From Morella rubra (Eukaryota; Streptophyta; Magnoliopsida; Fagales; Myricaceae): 64,000 bases of DNA. A model generated the notes under the pieces. It saw only the letters and a list, made by a program, of their open reading frames with translations. It ran no database searches and was not told where the DNA came from. This document shows, piece after piece, positions 36,242 through 46,232 of the stretch. Every line of letters begins with the position of its first letter. Positions within the stretch are counted from its first letter, which is position 1. The stretch spans positions 19,638,111 to 19,702,110 of the forward strand of contig CM025854.1 of NCBI GenBank assembly GCA_003952965.2, given 5' to 3'. The position numbers and the translations under genes were made by a program.

Positions 36242-36520
36242 ATGGCGGGATTAAGTTGGGTAGATATGCTTGCTCAATCGAACCCACGTCGCAGATATTT
36301 ACCAGCAATAAGAACCAAAACCCTACGTTACTTCTGGGGTGATGAGTCAGATGATGAAGGTGATATTATTAGGTTTGTAGCATTACCAGAGTATATTTTG
36401 ATCGAAGACACTGAGGAGATACCTTTTGGAATGCCGGATGTTATTGATGATAGCGGACCAATAGAGGAAGATGAGAGTAGTGCTGAGGATTTACCAGGTA
36501 TGTTTTTTATTAAGTTTTAG
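36242..36520 (+). CDS. Extra small acidic ORF downstream of integrase in the Ty3 element
   Basis: An ATG at 36242, one base after TTATTTCAG, opens 92 codons (MAGLSWVDMLAQSNPRRRYL... to a stop at 36520). The N-terminal third is basic and hydrophobic; the rest is strongly acidic (GDESDDEGD, DTEEIPFG, IEEDESSAEDLPG). It lies between pol and the polypurine tract, where env-like or accessory ORFs sit in some LTR elements. No transmembrane segment is evident, so it is not an envelope. I do not recognise the protein. It may be a real accessory product or leftover coding capacity. Confidence 0.5.
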   Translation: MAGLSWVDMLAQSNPRRRYLPAIRTKTLRYFWGDESDDEGDIIRFVALPEYILIEDTEEIPFGMPDVIDDSGPIEEDESSAEDLPGMFFIKF

Positions 36521-36547
36521 CAAATTTCGAGGACGAAATTTTTTTTT

Positions 36548-36559
36548 AGGGGGGAAGGA
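36548..36559 (+). other. Polypurine tract
   Basis: AGGGGGGAAGGA directly precedes the 3' LTR, with the upstream plant-typical AAATTTCGAGGACGAAATT block. It primes plus-strand synthesis. Confidence 0.9.
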
Positions 36560-37872
36560 TGTGATAACCCAGTTTAAAAAAAAAGGGCAGCGTGAGGATT
36601 CGAACCTCGGTGCCGTGAGAGGTAAAGGGCGAGCAAGCCACTGGAGCCATGCGCTCGCGTGGTTAAAATGGTGGGAGTAGTTAATACTTAAACTTCTTTT
36701 CGCCCGGTTTGATTTTTTGTAAAACGTTGCGTTTCGACTCTTCTTCTTCCTCAGCCCTAATTCTCGAGTTTTGCAGCAGTTACATGGCTTTTCGCCGACC
36801 AGTTCTCTCTCTCTCATAAATCTCTCTCTCTCTCTCTTCATTTTCTCACCCGTTACACCTCTTTTGGCCTAGATTTCGAAGCCTATTCGACTCCTTTGCA
36901 AATATCTCGAAGATTCTTCATAAATAATATGATTTATCATGTTTTATGGGGGATTTCGAAAGGACATCAGTTTCAAGATTTTGTAATGAATTTTTCGGCC
37001 AAATCTTGGGTTCTCCTCAACTATAAAAGGGGGAGCTCGTTCAGAGGTCAAGCACACCTCTCAATTTCGACCTCAGTCATTTTTTTGAGATCTCTATATC
37101 TCTCTTTCTTTGTCTCTCTCATTGTTGCGAATTCTTGAAGTTTTTTTTTCAGTGCCGGTTGTGCTAATAGCGGGGATATCGATTATTCAAGCGAGTCAGG
37201 TAAGCGGGGTAACGATAAATTTTTCTCGATAATATGAAATGACAGTTTTGGGAAAAATTATACCGAAGTCTGTTTTGAATTCTTGGTTTCACTGTTATCC
37301 AATTACTGTTTATACTGAAATATAATTTTATGTTTTTTTTTTATTACTGTTTTATGTTCTGAAATCTCGGTGGCAATGTGTATTACTGATTACTGTTATT
37401 ACTGTCTCTGTTGGTACCAACTCACTGATTACTGATTACTGGTGCATCTATTCTTCGGAATGATTGCACAACCCTGCCATAGGGTAAACATGGCTTACTG
37501 ATATTGCCTAAGGGAAAAGTTCCGAACTACTGAAAAAGAATCATTTGGAAATTTTATTATTAATATTCTTTTTATTCTCCGCTTACTGAGTTGTCGAACT
37601 CACTCCGTTAATATATTTCTATCTTCAGAGTATAAGGAAGAGCATGCTGAGGATCAAGCTTAGATGGCATGCGGGCTGGGATAGATGAGGAAGGAGTTTT
37701 GTTTTTAGATTTATGTTTTATTGAGAGGTTTTAATTTTAATGATGGTTTAAAAGTGAGAACTTTACAAGTGTTTGGTTTCTGAATAAACGAAAGAATTAT
37801 TTTTATTATATTTTTTTACTGTTGTCAAGAGAAAAGTCCACTATGGGACCCTACTGGGTCTGGGGTGTGACA
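36560..37872 (+). repeat. 3' LTR of the complete Ty3 element
   Basis: 1313 bp, TGTGATAACC to GGTGTGACA, nearly identical to the 5' LTR except for a replaced block near 37136-37164, microsatellite length changes and a few single-base differences. It is followed by the CCAGA target duplication. Confidence 0.95.
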
Positions 37873-37959
37873 CCAGATCTTTTGCTCCTTTTCACAGAAC
37901 ATGAGAAGCTGCGGTAACTAAGAATATCATCAGAACTGACATCAATGCCACAATGAACA

Positions 37960-38380
37960 ACAAAAAAAGGATAAAAAAAATAAATTAAACGAAGTTGCAG
38001 AAGACGTGCAGCGAATGGGTAAAGACGTAACCTGCAGGGAAAATGGAAAAAAAAAAAAAAAATACAATTTCAACAAAGCTGAAGAAGATTGCAAAAGACG
38101 CGCAGCAAATGGGTAAAAAGAATGGGCTTGTAGTAGAAGGTTGCAGAAGATTTGCAGGGAAAATAGAAAGAAAAAAATAGAAATTGCCTTACTTGTTGCG
38201 TGTCGTGGAAGACATGTAGGGAAAACAAAGAAAGAAAAAAAAGCAAGCCGACTCTGTTTAGCCAAGCCGAGTTTTGAGGTTTTTTTTCCCTCCCACCTCA
38301 TTGAACTAGCTATCCATTTCGTGACCGTTAAATCTGACATTTAAAATTTCAGCCCTCACTTTACACACTTCGCACACTTA
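37960..38380 (-). repeat. Right arm (inner part) of the 12-kb-spaced inverted repeat
   Basis: Inverted copy of 26780-27060 with an expanded set of (C)TTCTGCAA / CCTGCA-type repeats. It is interrupted at 38387 by a gypsy fragment and resumes at 39168. Confidence 0.7.
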
Positions 38381-39172
38381 AGCTTCTTATGGAAATCAAG
38401 GCATCGTTTCGAAGGATCTCGTTCAAATTCAATTGGGCCGGTTACGAGGGCACAAGCCAAGAAGTTTAAAGATGTACTCAACGGTCTAATTCAAGAGGCA
38501 TGGGCTCAAGCAAATGCGTGGAGGCCCATTGAGCATGATCCACGTGAACAACAAAGGATTGTCAACATGATTCAAGTTCTAGAAGAATCCGGTTAAGGCT
38601 AAGCTCAAATTGGCAAAACAATATTCTAGAAGACTCAATTAGGCGCCACTTTAGGCCTCTTTCCCTTTTTTGGTTCAGATTATTGGCTATTTAGGCGCCA
38701 TTTTGTTTCCTTTCTTGGCTCTTGTAGGCGCCAACTTTTATTGCCTTTTTAGTGTGTTTTGTTTTAGGCGTGTTAGGCTTTATTTCCTTGTTTTTTTGTT
38801 GCCTTGTTCTCTTTTAGGCAAGTAGGATTTATCCCTTAATTAGGTGATTTGTATTAGGGTTTCTCCTTGTAGTGGCCGACCTATATATAGGGCCTAAGCA
38901 ATGAAAAATGCAGACCTTCATTTATGAAATTGTGAGAGTATTTCTCTTTGGTTCTTTGAAGAACTTCTCGAACTTATCAGGATTTCCGTGGCGTTCATCT
39001 CGACTTATCAAACGGAGTTCCACCACCGTTTGTGGCGTCTTCCTTATACCGAGGTTCTTGTTTATGATAAACAACGGGTCGAGGTCTTCCATTCGAATCA
39101 GTCCTAGAACGATCTTGGGTTCCCTATTCGTTGTTGGGTCTCGTTATTCTTGACGAGGTTCACATCAGCTTC
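38381..39172 (+). mobile_element. Ty3/gypsy fragment: pol C-terminus plus LTR-like sequence
   Basis: Inserted in the right inverted-repeat arm; AGCTTC occurs on both sides (38381-38386 and 39167-39172). The frame IGPVTRAQAKKFKDVLNG...EESG with a stop at 38593-38595 resembles the C-terminal tail of gypsy polyproteins. What follows is LTR-like, with TATATATA at 38882, and ends ...CACATCA. It belongs to a different family from the complete Ty3 element. The 5' end is missing. Confidence 0.6.
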
Positions 39173-39447
39173 GCACCAAATCCAATCCCCTCAGAGATGT
39201 ACGTGGTCACAATATCGGAAAAGTTTATCCCTCCAAAATTCCTCTGTAGTCTGGAAAAATCTGTGTAATCTCTAGTATTGATTTCTTGATCAAGTCTGAC
39301 TATATGAGTGAACGGTTTATGTAGTCCTATCTTTAACATCACTTGGTTAAGATCGATCCTAATTGTCGTGATACATCACTATGCAATGTCATGAACTTTA
39401 ACTTGGGTTTCTTCTATTCAGTTGGATTTGTCTTTTGGCGATCATAT

Positions 39448-39659
39448 TAGGAGAGTGTTCGGCACCTAAAATTTTCACCCTCTAAAATTTCCACCCCAAT
39501 AAAATAAGTCCAAAATTCTCTCTCTTTATCAAATCATTACTTTTCACTTCAAATAAATATAAAAAATTAATTTCAATCATCTCTTCTTCACTTTTTCACC
39601 AACTCCAATACTCTAAAATTTTCAACACCCTAAAATTTTCACAGCCGAACACCACCTAG
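39448..39659. mobile_element. MITE with GTGTTCGGC termini
   Basis: A 206-bp non-coding element (39451-39656) starts GAGAGTGTTCGGC and ends GCCGAACACCACC, flanked by TAG on both sides. Internal motifs (CTAAAATTTTCA, AACTCC) resemble sequence at 12.7-13.2 kb. Confidence 0.7.
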
Positions 39660-41100
39660 ATTGTTTCCAACCAATGTGGTGATTAGCCTTCATAGGTTTC
39701 CTAGATTTTAGGGGAGTATGTACAATTAGGAAATTAAAGATTTGGTCTAAATAACGGATCAGATACAGAGAATAAGAACAATTTTGGTGCGATCCAGCGC
39801 TGTATTTGGTGTTAGGATTCAAACACGGGAGAAAGAAGAGGGGAAAACATTAATGAACATGGTTCAAAACAGTACAGTACTTAAAATTTTTGACGCTTTA
39901 GGGGAAAGAATATTCTTGGCATTAATTCCTGCATGCATGCATTTCTGCCGTCTCCTCAAGCTAGAGTTGGATTCGGTGGAGAGGAATTTTCTCATGTCGT
40001 TTTCTTTGCCACGAGACGCTTCCATTAATATTTTCAATGCCTTGCGACGAGGTGCATTTAACGAAGAAAAGCACTTCTTCGAACTGCGGATTTCACCTTT
40101 CCATCCATTTCCCAACAGTGGTGTCCTTTGGGAGGCTTTGACTAGCGACGCATATACCTGTTTAAAAGCACTTTTTGATTGGTGCGTGCATGCTTGATGC
40201 TTTTAGCGGTCTACATTTTCTCCAAGCATTTAGAACCTTAATTTGGACGGCACATCATGATGGCATTATTTCGTGTAAAACTTCTTTCCATCGGTGACTA
40301 CTACAGGGCATATATCCGATACTTTGTTGATCAATTCACAAAATTCATCTTCCACCTCGTTCTTACCAGAAAGAGCTATCATCTGAAGTAAATTTTTTCT
40401 TTTTCTTAATCGAATTAGACACTAATCGATACCAGCAATGGCCCAATGGGTGCTCTTCTCTACGGGTCGATTTCTTTTGCGTTATTTGCAGCCATTAATT
40501 ATAGCCGGAGTAAATAAAAAAAGAAATGAAACAAAGCAAGCCTCAGGCCATGACAGAACTTTTTAATTTACGTCGTTCTTTGGTTTTGTTTGTGAAATAC
40601 TATCACTGTGCTCTTTTGAGTTCCCAAAGGACTCTGAGAGACTCAAGCAGCATTCCTTACATTAAATTAAGCTAACCAATCTTAAGTTTAAGGCGATTGA
40701 AATTTCCAAGACTCGCACAATCTTGAAAAAAATGACATTGACTTCCTCGATTCCCATTCTCCTGTTCTCCTGTTCTCTGTATACTCTCGACGAAGAATGC
40801 AACGTTTCAAAAGAGTGGCTTCAAGTAGATCGTTGTATATATTGTGTGTATATATTTATATATGACAGGACAGTCAACGGGGTATAGTGCAGAGAACTTT
40901 ATGCTGTTCTAAGGGCATCAACAATACTTATATATTCAGTAATATCATGGCGGCCTCATGAGCAACATATGTCCATCTAACGACGCTGTCACTTTTGAAA
41001 GAGAACCTGAATACGTGTTCTACTATCGTGAAGAGACACTCGAAAAACTGAAAAAGACCACAAAAAATGGAGTCTTTATTTGCGTTGATGTTGAAAAAAG
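39660..41100. other. Intergenic sequence, no supported gene
   Basis: An open frame from an ATG at 39853 to 40197 (114 codons) has no recognisable domain and no flanking splice or promoter logic; I leave it uncalled. The rest is AT-rich. Confidence 0.45.
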
Positions 41101-41103
41101 AGT

Positions 41104-41313
41104 TTACTTGCGTTGATCTCCATTTAGAAAGGCCGTTTTCACATCCATTTGATGTAGTTCTTAATCAAAATGTGCTACAAGGGCTATGATTATTCTAAAT
41201 GAGTCCTAAAAAATGGGAGAGAAATTGTTATAGTAATCAATGCCTTTTTTCTGTGTTAAATTCTTGGCTACCAATCTGGCCTTATATCCCTCAATGTTAC
41301 CATTTGAGTCTTT
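41104..41313 (-). pseudogene. Ty1/copia reverse transcriptase remnant
   Basis: Read on the minus strand from 41313 downward: [20 protein letters not shown], then [13 protein letters not shown], a stop, DSFRIIIALVAHFD, a stop, and LHQMDVKTAFLNGD. This is the N-terminal part of copia RT with at least two in-frame stops. It is cut at its upstream end by a MITE inserted at 41318. Confidence 0.82.
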
Positions 41314-41314
41314 C

Positions 41315-41510
41315 TTAAGGGCTTGTTCGGTTAACAAAAATATTCAGGATTTTTTTGAATTCTCAGAATACAAAAAATTCTACAACCAAATATCATTCTT
41401 AACACTACATAAAAATAACTAAAACACGCATACCAATAAAGTTAACATCACTTAGAAATTCTCAAAACACAAAAAATTCTCAAAATTTTTTTTAACCGAA
41501 CAACCCCTTA
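41315..41510. mobile_element. PIF/Harbinger (Tourist-like) MITE, family copy 3
   Basis: A 190-bp element (41318-41507) with TIRs GGGCTTGTTCGGTTAA and its near-complement, flanked by TTA. It is about the same length as the pair in the first MULE and closely similar in sequence. Inserted into the copia remnant. Confidence 0.8.
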
Positions 41511-41517
41511 AGTTTTC

Positions 41518-42122
41518 TTAATTCATGTGTGATGCAACCTTTACCCATAGGAAGTTTGAATTTGCTACTAAATTGACATTGGTTAATTTAGAATAAAGTT
41601 TATGTTTCATAGCGTGAAAATTTATTTCCTTCCTTGTTTTATTTTTCCTACTGCATTTATTAGTTATAAACGGTCATTAAAGTTGCTACATAAAGCAAGA
41701 CAGTTTTCCTCTTAAAATGTCTATATGGTAAAGACTTTTAAGAAATTCGAATGAAAGAATTGTAAAATTTTTGTAGCAATTGTTATTTAAATGCATAAAG
41801 TTATTAAAGATCAATGTCCTTAAGGTACAATATTGGAATAAAGACAGATGCAAAATATTTTGTAACCATCTATCGTAGGCACTCTGCATAAGGTTGGACA
41901 TTGGCTTGATAGTAGGATTACTAGGTCGATACTTTAAGTAATCTAGATTTTGAAGCATTAAAAGGCTGTAAATAAAGTCATTTAATTTTTTCCTAGAAAC
42001 CAAGGATTGTAGCTTCATCTACAGTTTATTTCACGCTATGAAACAAACTTTATTCTAAATTAACCAATATCATTTAGTTGCACATTCAAACTTCCTAAGG
42101 TCGCATCACGCATGAATTTACT
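41518..42122. repeat. Foldback repeat with ~100-bp inverted arms
   Basis: Arms 41518-41625 and 42020-42122 pair in inverted orientation (CATAGCGTGAA, TTAGAATAAAGTTT, GGAAGTTTGAAT). The 395-bp core has an open minus-strand stretch but no recognised domain. Confidence 0.7.
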
Positions 42123-43213
42123 GAACTTTACAATGAAATTAATAAATTTCATGTTAATGAAGAAAAACCTCCTTACCTGCGGGCATAGGAAAATCCATCT
42201 CATAACACTAATTCACTATTTCATCCTAATCAAACTACAAAAATAATAACCTTAACTTGTGGGGCTAGGTCACCATTTTTATGATTCAATTACAATGTTA
42301 ATAGCCTTATGAAGTGTTGATGTGATCATCGTTAAGATGCTGAGGCTACTCCTTAAAAGCTTCGACAATCACAAACTTCTTGACATCAAAATTGTTAAAT
42401 CTCATTTGATCATAAATACTTTAAATGTCAATCCTTTATAAAGTTTGATGACTTCATGAACTGAATTAGGATGCCATGGCTACTCCAAAAAATATTTTGT
42501 TAACCCAAACTTCAATGACAATATAAAAGTGGAACCTTATGTTAATCCCTAAAAATATCAACGCTAATAACATCGATGAAGTTTAGTAATCATATGTGAT
42601 CATTAATTTGAATTAGGATGTTATGGCTACTTCTAAAGCATTTCAATAATCACAACTGCAGAAGCATCAATATAATTCTTTTAATCTAGATGACCCGAAT
42701 GGGTCAGATCCAGTCCAAGATGGACCGGACAAATCAACTTGTGAACTCTTTCTCCGTATGGACTATATGACCCAAATACAAAATAAATAGGTCCAGTTTA
42801 ATTGGATCAAGTCCAAAATCACAACAAAATGAGTCATTGTTTATCCTGGTAAAATGGAATGGACAAACCTTATATGTTAACTGAATGGGCTCAAATTGAC
42901 TCAAACTAATCAACCCACTTAAAGGATCAAAATCGAAACAAAACTTTGGTGACATACAACAAAAACCAATTCCTTTTGCTTTATACCAAATCAAATATAT
43001 TAAATCATATGGTCAACAATTAAAGCATGCCCCACAAAATAAAAGTCCAAACAGAAGTAGCGGTTTATACTTTACCTAGAACTGTTGCCATCCTCACCAT
43101 AGGCAAAAGTAAAACTAGGAAAAATTTCTAAAAATTTCTTTTGTGTGGCAGTAAGAACTAAGGTTGAAACTTTCCTTTCTCCTTTGCGAACACGCTCTCT
43201 CCCTTCCGGCTGC
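42123..43213. other. Intergenic sequence with degenerate ~140-bp repeats
   Basis: Loose repeats sharing AATTAGGATG.TATGGCTACT, GATCAT and ATCACAA motifs recur near 42320, 42460 and 42610. No gene was seen. Confidence 0.45.
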
Positions 43214-44339
43214 CTTTCAACCAGGGATGAAGCCAGGATTTACTCTTAGGGGGGGCCAAATATAATTTTTGCTTAATTTTTTTTTTCTAACTAGGTGTCA
43301 AGGTCATCTTACGTGTCTTGGATTGCCTTCAAATTTTTATTATAATCAAAACAAGCATAATCAAAATGTTACAACATATGTTAAAACTTAAAAAAAAAAA
43401 ATATAAACTTTAACTTAAGTGTAAAAGCTAAATTTTCATAAATTATGCCAATTGAACTGGACATTCCTTCGACAAGTAAAAGTCATCAATTATTATATTA
43501 GTACTAAAATCTTGTACAGCCGAATATAATCAAAATTTTAAAATCTTCGGAATAAAGGGCTCATAAGTTATTGACAAAGGCATGAAGCAATGTTAAAATT
43601 TAACCAAAATAAAATAAGTACAAATAAAATAGCAATAATAATATTTTTTTTAGAAAAAAAAATAGAGCAATAATATTTTAATTAGACAATAATAATGAAA
43701 TGAGTTTGTTTTTAAAAAACAATAATAATTAAATGTAATAATATTTAGAATTCTAGCTTTGAAGAGGAATTTTTTGTGTGCAAAGCAAAAATTTTATTGT
43801 ATTAAATGTTGAATATGAATTTTGTTATTTTCTGTATATGAGGTAAAATAATAGAGAGAGAGAGAGGTCATTGAGAGAAAATCTGAACAATAAGAGTGTA
43901 AATAGTAGAGAGAGAGAGAGAGAAAGAAAAGTAGAAAATACACCATCTAGAAGAGAGAGACAGAGAGAGAGAGAGAGAAAGACATTCTAGAAAAGAGGGA
44001 GGGAAGGAAGAATTTTAGATAAAAATGGAAGGAGAGAGAAAAGTAAAAAAGACACACTTAGTATTTTTTTTTTCTTTTAAAAATTTGAGGGCTCACTTAT
44101 AATGTAGTTATTTCTCATCTCACGTTCTTTTTTCCTCTCATGTTTAATTTTTCCAAAATTTTGGAGGGGCCATAAAAAAATTACTATCAATTTTGCTCTT
44201 ATATTAAAAAAAATTTGTAAAAATTTGAAATTTTACCCACATGTGAAATTTTTTTTTGGAAAACTTTTTGGTGGGGGGGGGGGTCATGGCTCCACTAGCC
44301 CCCCCCCCCCCCCCTCCTAGCTTTGTCCCTGCCTTCACC
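43214..44339. mobile_element. Non-autonomous hAT-like element
   Basis: Begins CAGGGATGAAGCCAGGATTT (43222) and ends CTAGCTTTGTCCCTG (44331), the degenerate TIR style of plant hAT elements. The flanking eight bases (CTTTCAAC, CCTTCACC) agree at 6 of 8. The interior holds GA microsatellites and G/C homopolymers; no transposase. Confidence 0.6.
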
Positions 44340-46167
44340 CATGTCAAGCTGCCTTGGGAAGGAGGCCGGAGCTCCGGCTCCTCCTCCCTTCCCTTCCCCT
44401 CTTTCTTCCTCTCTCTTATTCTCTCTTTCCCTTTCCCTTTAGTTCTTATTCTCCTTTTTTTTTTTTTTTTTTTTCTCAGCAGTTCTTATTCTCCTTTTGA
44501 TCGGGAAAGTGGCGCTTCCGTTTCATCCCTCCTTTGATGAAATCATTCAGATATACATATTTCTCTCTTTTGTCCGGAGTCGGTTCGTGCTCTTCTTCTG
44601 CCGTCAACAGAGTTCGGTGTGGCTTCTCCCTCCAACTGCTCCTGTTCTGTCACCAAGCCCCTTCCTGTTGCAGTTTCGACCTTGTGTTGGTGCTGTAGCA
44701 AATGTTATTTGCAGTCTCTCTAAGGCTGCAACTTGTAACCGCTTTCACGGTGACCCTGCCTTGGCTCTTGACCAAGGGTTTTTTTATTTTTTTTTTTTTC
44801 TGTTTGTGGTGGCTGAACGGGGGTAGGGTTTCCCCCACCCGCTCAATTGTACTGCTCTTTTGTTTAATGTAATTTCGCTTGCTGAGAAGAAAAAAAAAAA
44901 GAAGAACTACGGTTGAAATTAAAATAAAACATTCCTTGTTCGCTGTAATACCTGAGAACTTAAACTCAGAACAAAAAAAAAAAAAACTTGTTGCAATCAC
45001 AGAAAAGGGATCAAAATGGCCGGCCACATTCTCTTAACGAAACCCAAAGGTTTCATTCAAACTGTGAGCCAAATCCAAGCACACAAATCGAATACTCCAA
45101 ATAAGTCATAAACTTTGTAACATTAAATCGAATTTGTGAGCAATATTTACCAAACAGAATGAATTTTTCATATAGAAATTCATTTAAATAAAAAGCCCCA
45201 TGCGCATAAGCAAAGAAGGAATCCATCTTTTGTTTTATAACGTGAATGACGTGAGACTTGAAGCCTTATAACAGTGAAGTGAAAAAGACTTTTCAAAAAC
45301 GAATTTACTTTGACGCAAATCGTGAAGATTTGTCTTTTTCACAAATCGAATAACCAAAATTCCTTTAGAAATTTGTCGAACGCTAGAATCATGCATCAAT
45401 TGATTTGGCCCAAACATACGGATTCGACAGATCCAAAAAACTTTTATCTATCTGTGGAAACAGAATCTAAGATCGGGAAAAAGCGATTTTTCTTAAAAAG
45501 AGTTAGGCGGAAAACATATACGGAAACCAAAGTCTTTTTAACAGATATATGCCTTATCAAAGAAGGATTTTTCCTTTATGAGATCTAGAAAATCAACTCT
45601 ACATATACAAAATAATTGAAATAATATTGCTGATCAACAAAATTGCCCAAAGGCTGCTCCCATACTACATGTAATAATTAAAGGTAGCGGAAACAATAAT
45701 AGAATCGAATATACCTTTAGCTATATTTATTAAAACACAGCACAATATAACATCTTAATCTACACCTAGAGATCTAAAATTCTGCATTTGAGGGATCTTT
45801 TAGCCTATTCCTAACTTTAAAGCCATATTGATAGAATACACAACATGTATATATAGGCTAGGACTAGGACTCTCAATTTGAATTTAATTTTTAAATATTC
45901 CTTCCATCAATGATTAATCTTTATTGGAATAAATCTCTAACTACCGAACCTAATTAAAATTTTAAAACATGTGACGTGGGACACACTTTAGTGGATATCA
46001 AAATAAATATCTTACAGCTTACACGTAGAATCAACATGTTTCGTATCGGAATCAATACTACGCCGGCAGGAATTTGTTCTTCTCGTCCCGTACAATAATT
46101 ATGTTTTCATCTAGCATTAACCGCGGGTGACGTGATTATAGTTTTTATTATTTACACATCCAGACCC
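44340..46167. other. Intergenic sequence upstream of the monooxygenase cluster
   Basis: Pyrimidine-rich sequence at 44380-44480, and a possible retroposed tail ending in an A-rich run near 44889. No coding sequence could be supported. The last few hundred bases presumably hold the promoter of the first monooxygenase gene. Confidence 0.45.
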
Positions 46168-46177
46168 TTATAAATTA
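46168..46177 (+). promoter_or_regulatory. Probable TATA box of monooxygenase gene 1
   Basis: TTATAAATTA lies 65 bases before the chosen ATG at 46233. Its position argues against the in-frame upstream ATG at 46182 as the start. Confidence 0.4.
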
Positions 46178-46232
46178 ATTAATGTCCTCGACTGTTCCTG
46201 ACTTAATTTGGGTGAGCAAGCGTTTCACAAAG

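Larger units (their letters stand above)
30196..37877 (+). mobile_element. Complete Ty3/gypsy chromodomain-type (Tekay-like) retrotransposon, copy 2
   Basis: Target duplication CCAGA (30196-30200 and 37873-37877) encloses two LTRs of 1331 and 1313 bp, a tRNA-Met primer-binding site, gag-pol in the order GAG-PR-RT-RNaseH-INT-chromodomain, an extra small ORF, and a polypurine tract. This order (RT before integrase) with a C-terminal chromodomain-like end marks a Ty3/gypsy chromovirus, most like the Tekay/Del lineage. Near-identical LTRs indicate a fairly young insertion. The coding frame is interrupted by one in-frame TAA (32408) and one frameshift (about 34318), so autonomy is doubtful. Confidence 0.95.
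26764..39190. mobile_element. Candidate third Pack-MULE (long-inverted-repeat element) with captured ECR1 fragment, interrupted by two retroelements
   Basis: Sequence at 26764-27060 reappears inverted at 39168-39190 plus 37960-38380. Landmarks are GGGGATTGGATT.GGTGC, GTGCGAAGTGTGTAAAG, ACTCGGCTTGGCTA.ACAG.GTCGGCTTG and CTTCTGCAA.C. The right arm is split by a gypsy fragment, and the interior holds the complete Ty3 element. Between the arms lies an unprocessed fragment of a host gene (27812-28624). By analogy with the two clear Pack-MULEs nearby this is probably another, but the ends are worn. The best candidate nine-base flanks (TTTGAGACG and TCAGAGATG) match at only 6 of 9. Two independent insertions of the repeat in opposite orientation are the alternative. 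Confidence 0.5.

Noticed and set aside
36242..36520. Envelope gene in the Ty3 element
   Set aside because: The ORF is small, acidic and lacks a signal peptide or transmembrane segment.
39853..40197. 114-codon plus-strand ORF
   Set aside because: No recognisable domain, no splice or promoter context, and surrounded by repeat-rich DNA.
42650..43070. Possible coding region with repeated GGTCC-type motifs
   Set aside because: Only short degenerate repeats; no frame gives a recognisable protein.
44256..44537. ORF rich in Pro, Ser and Phe
   Set aside because: Produced by G and C homopolymers and pyrimidine tracts at the end of the hAT-like element.
46182..46232. Upstream in-frame ATG for monooxygenase gene 1
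   Set aside because: It lies only a few bases after the TATA-like box and adds residues absent from the other cluster members.
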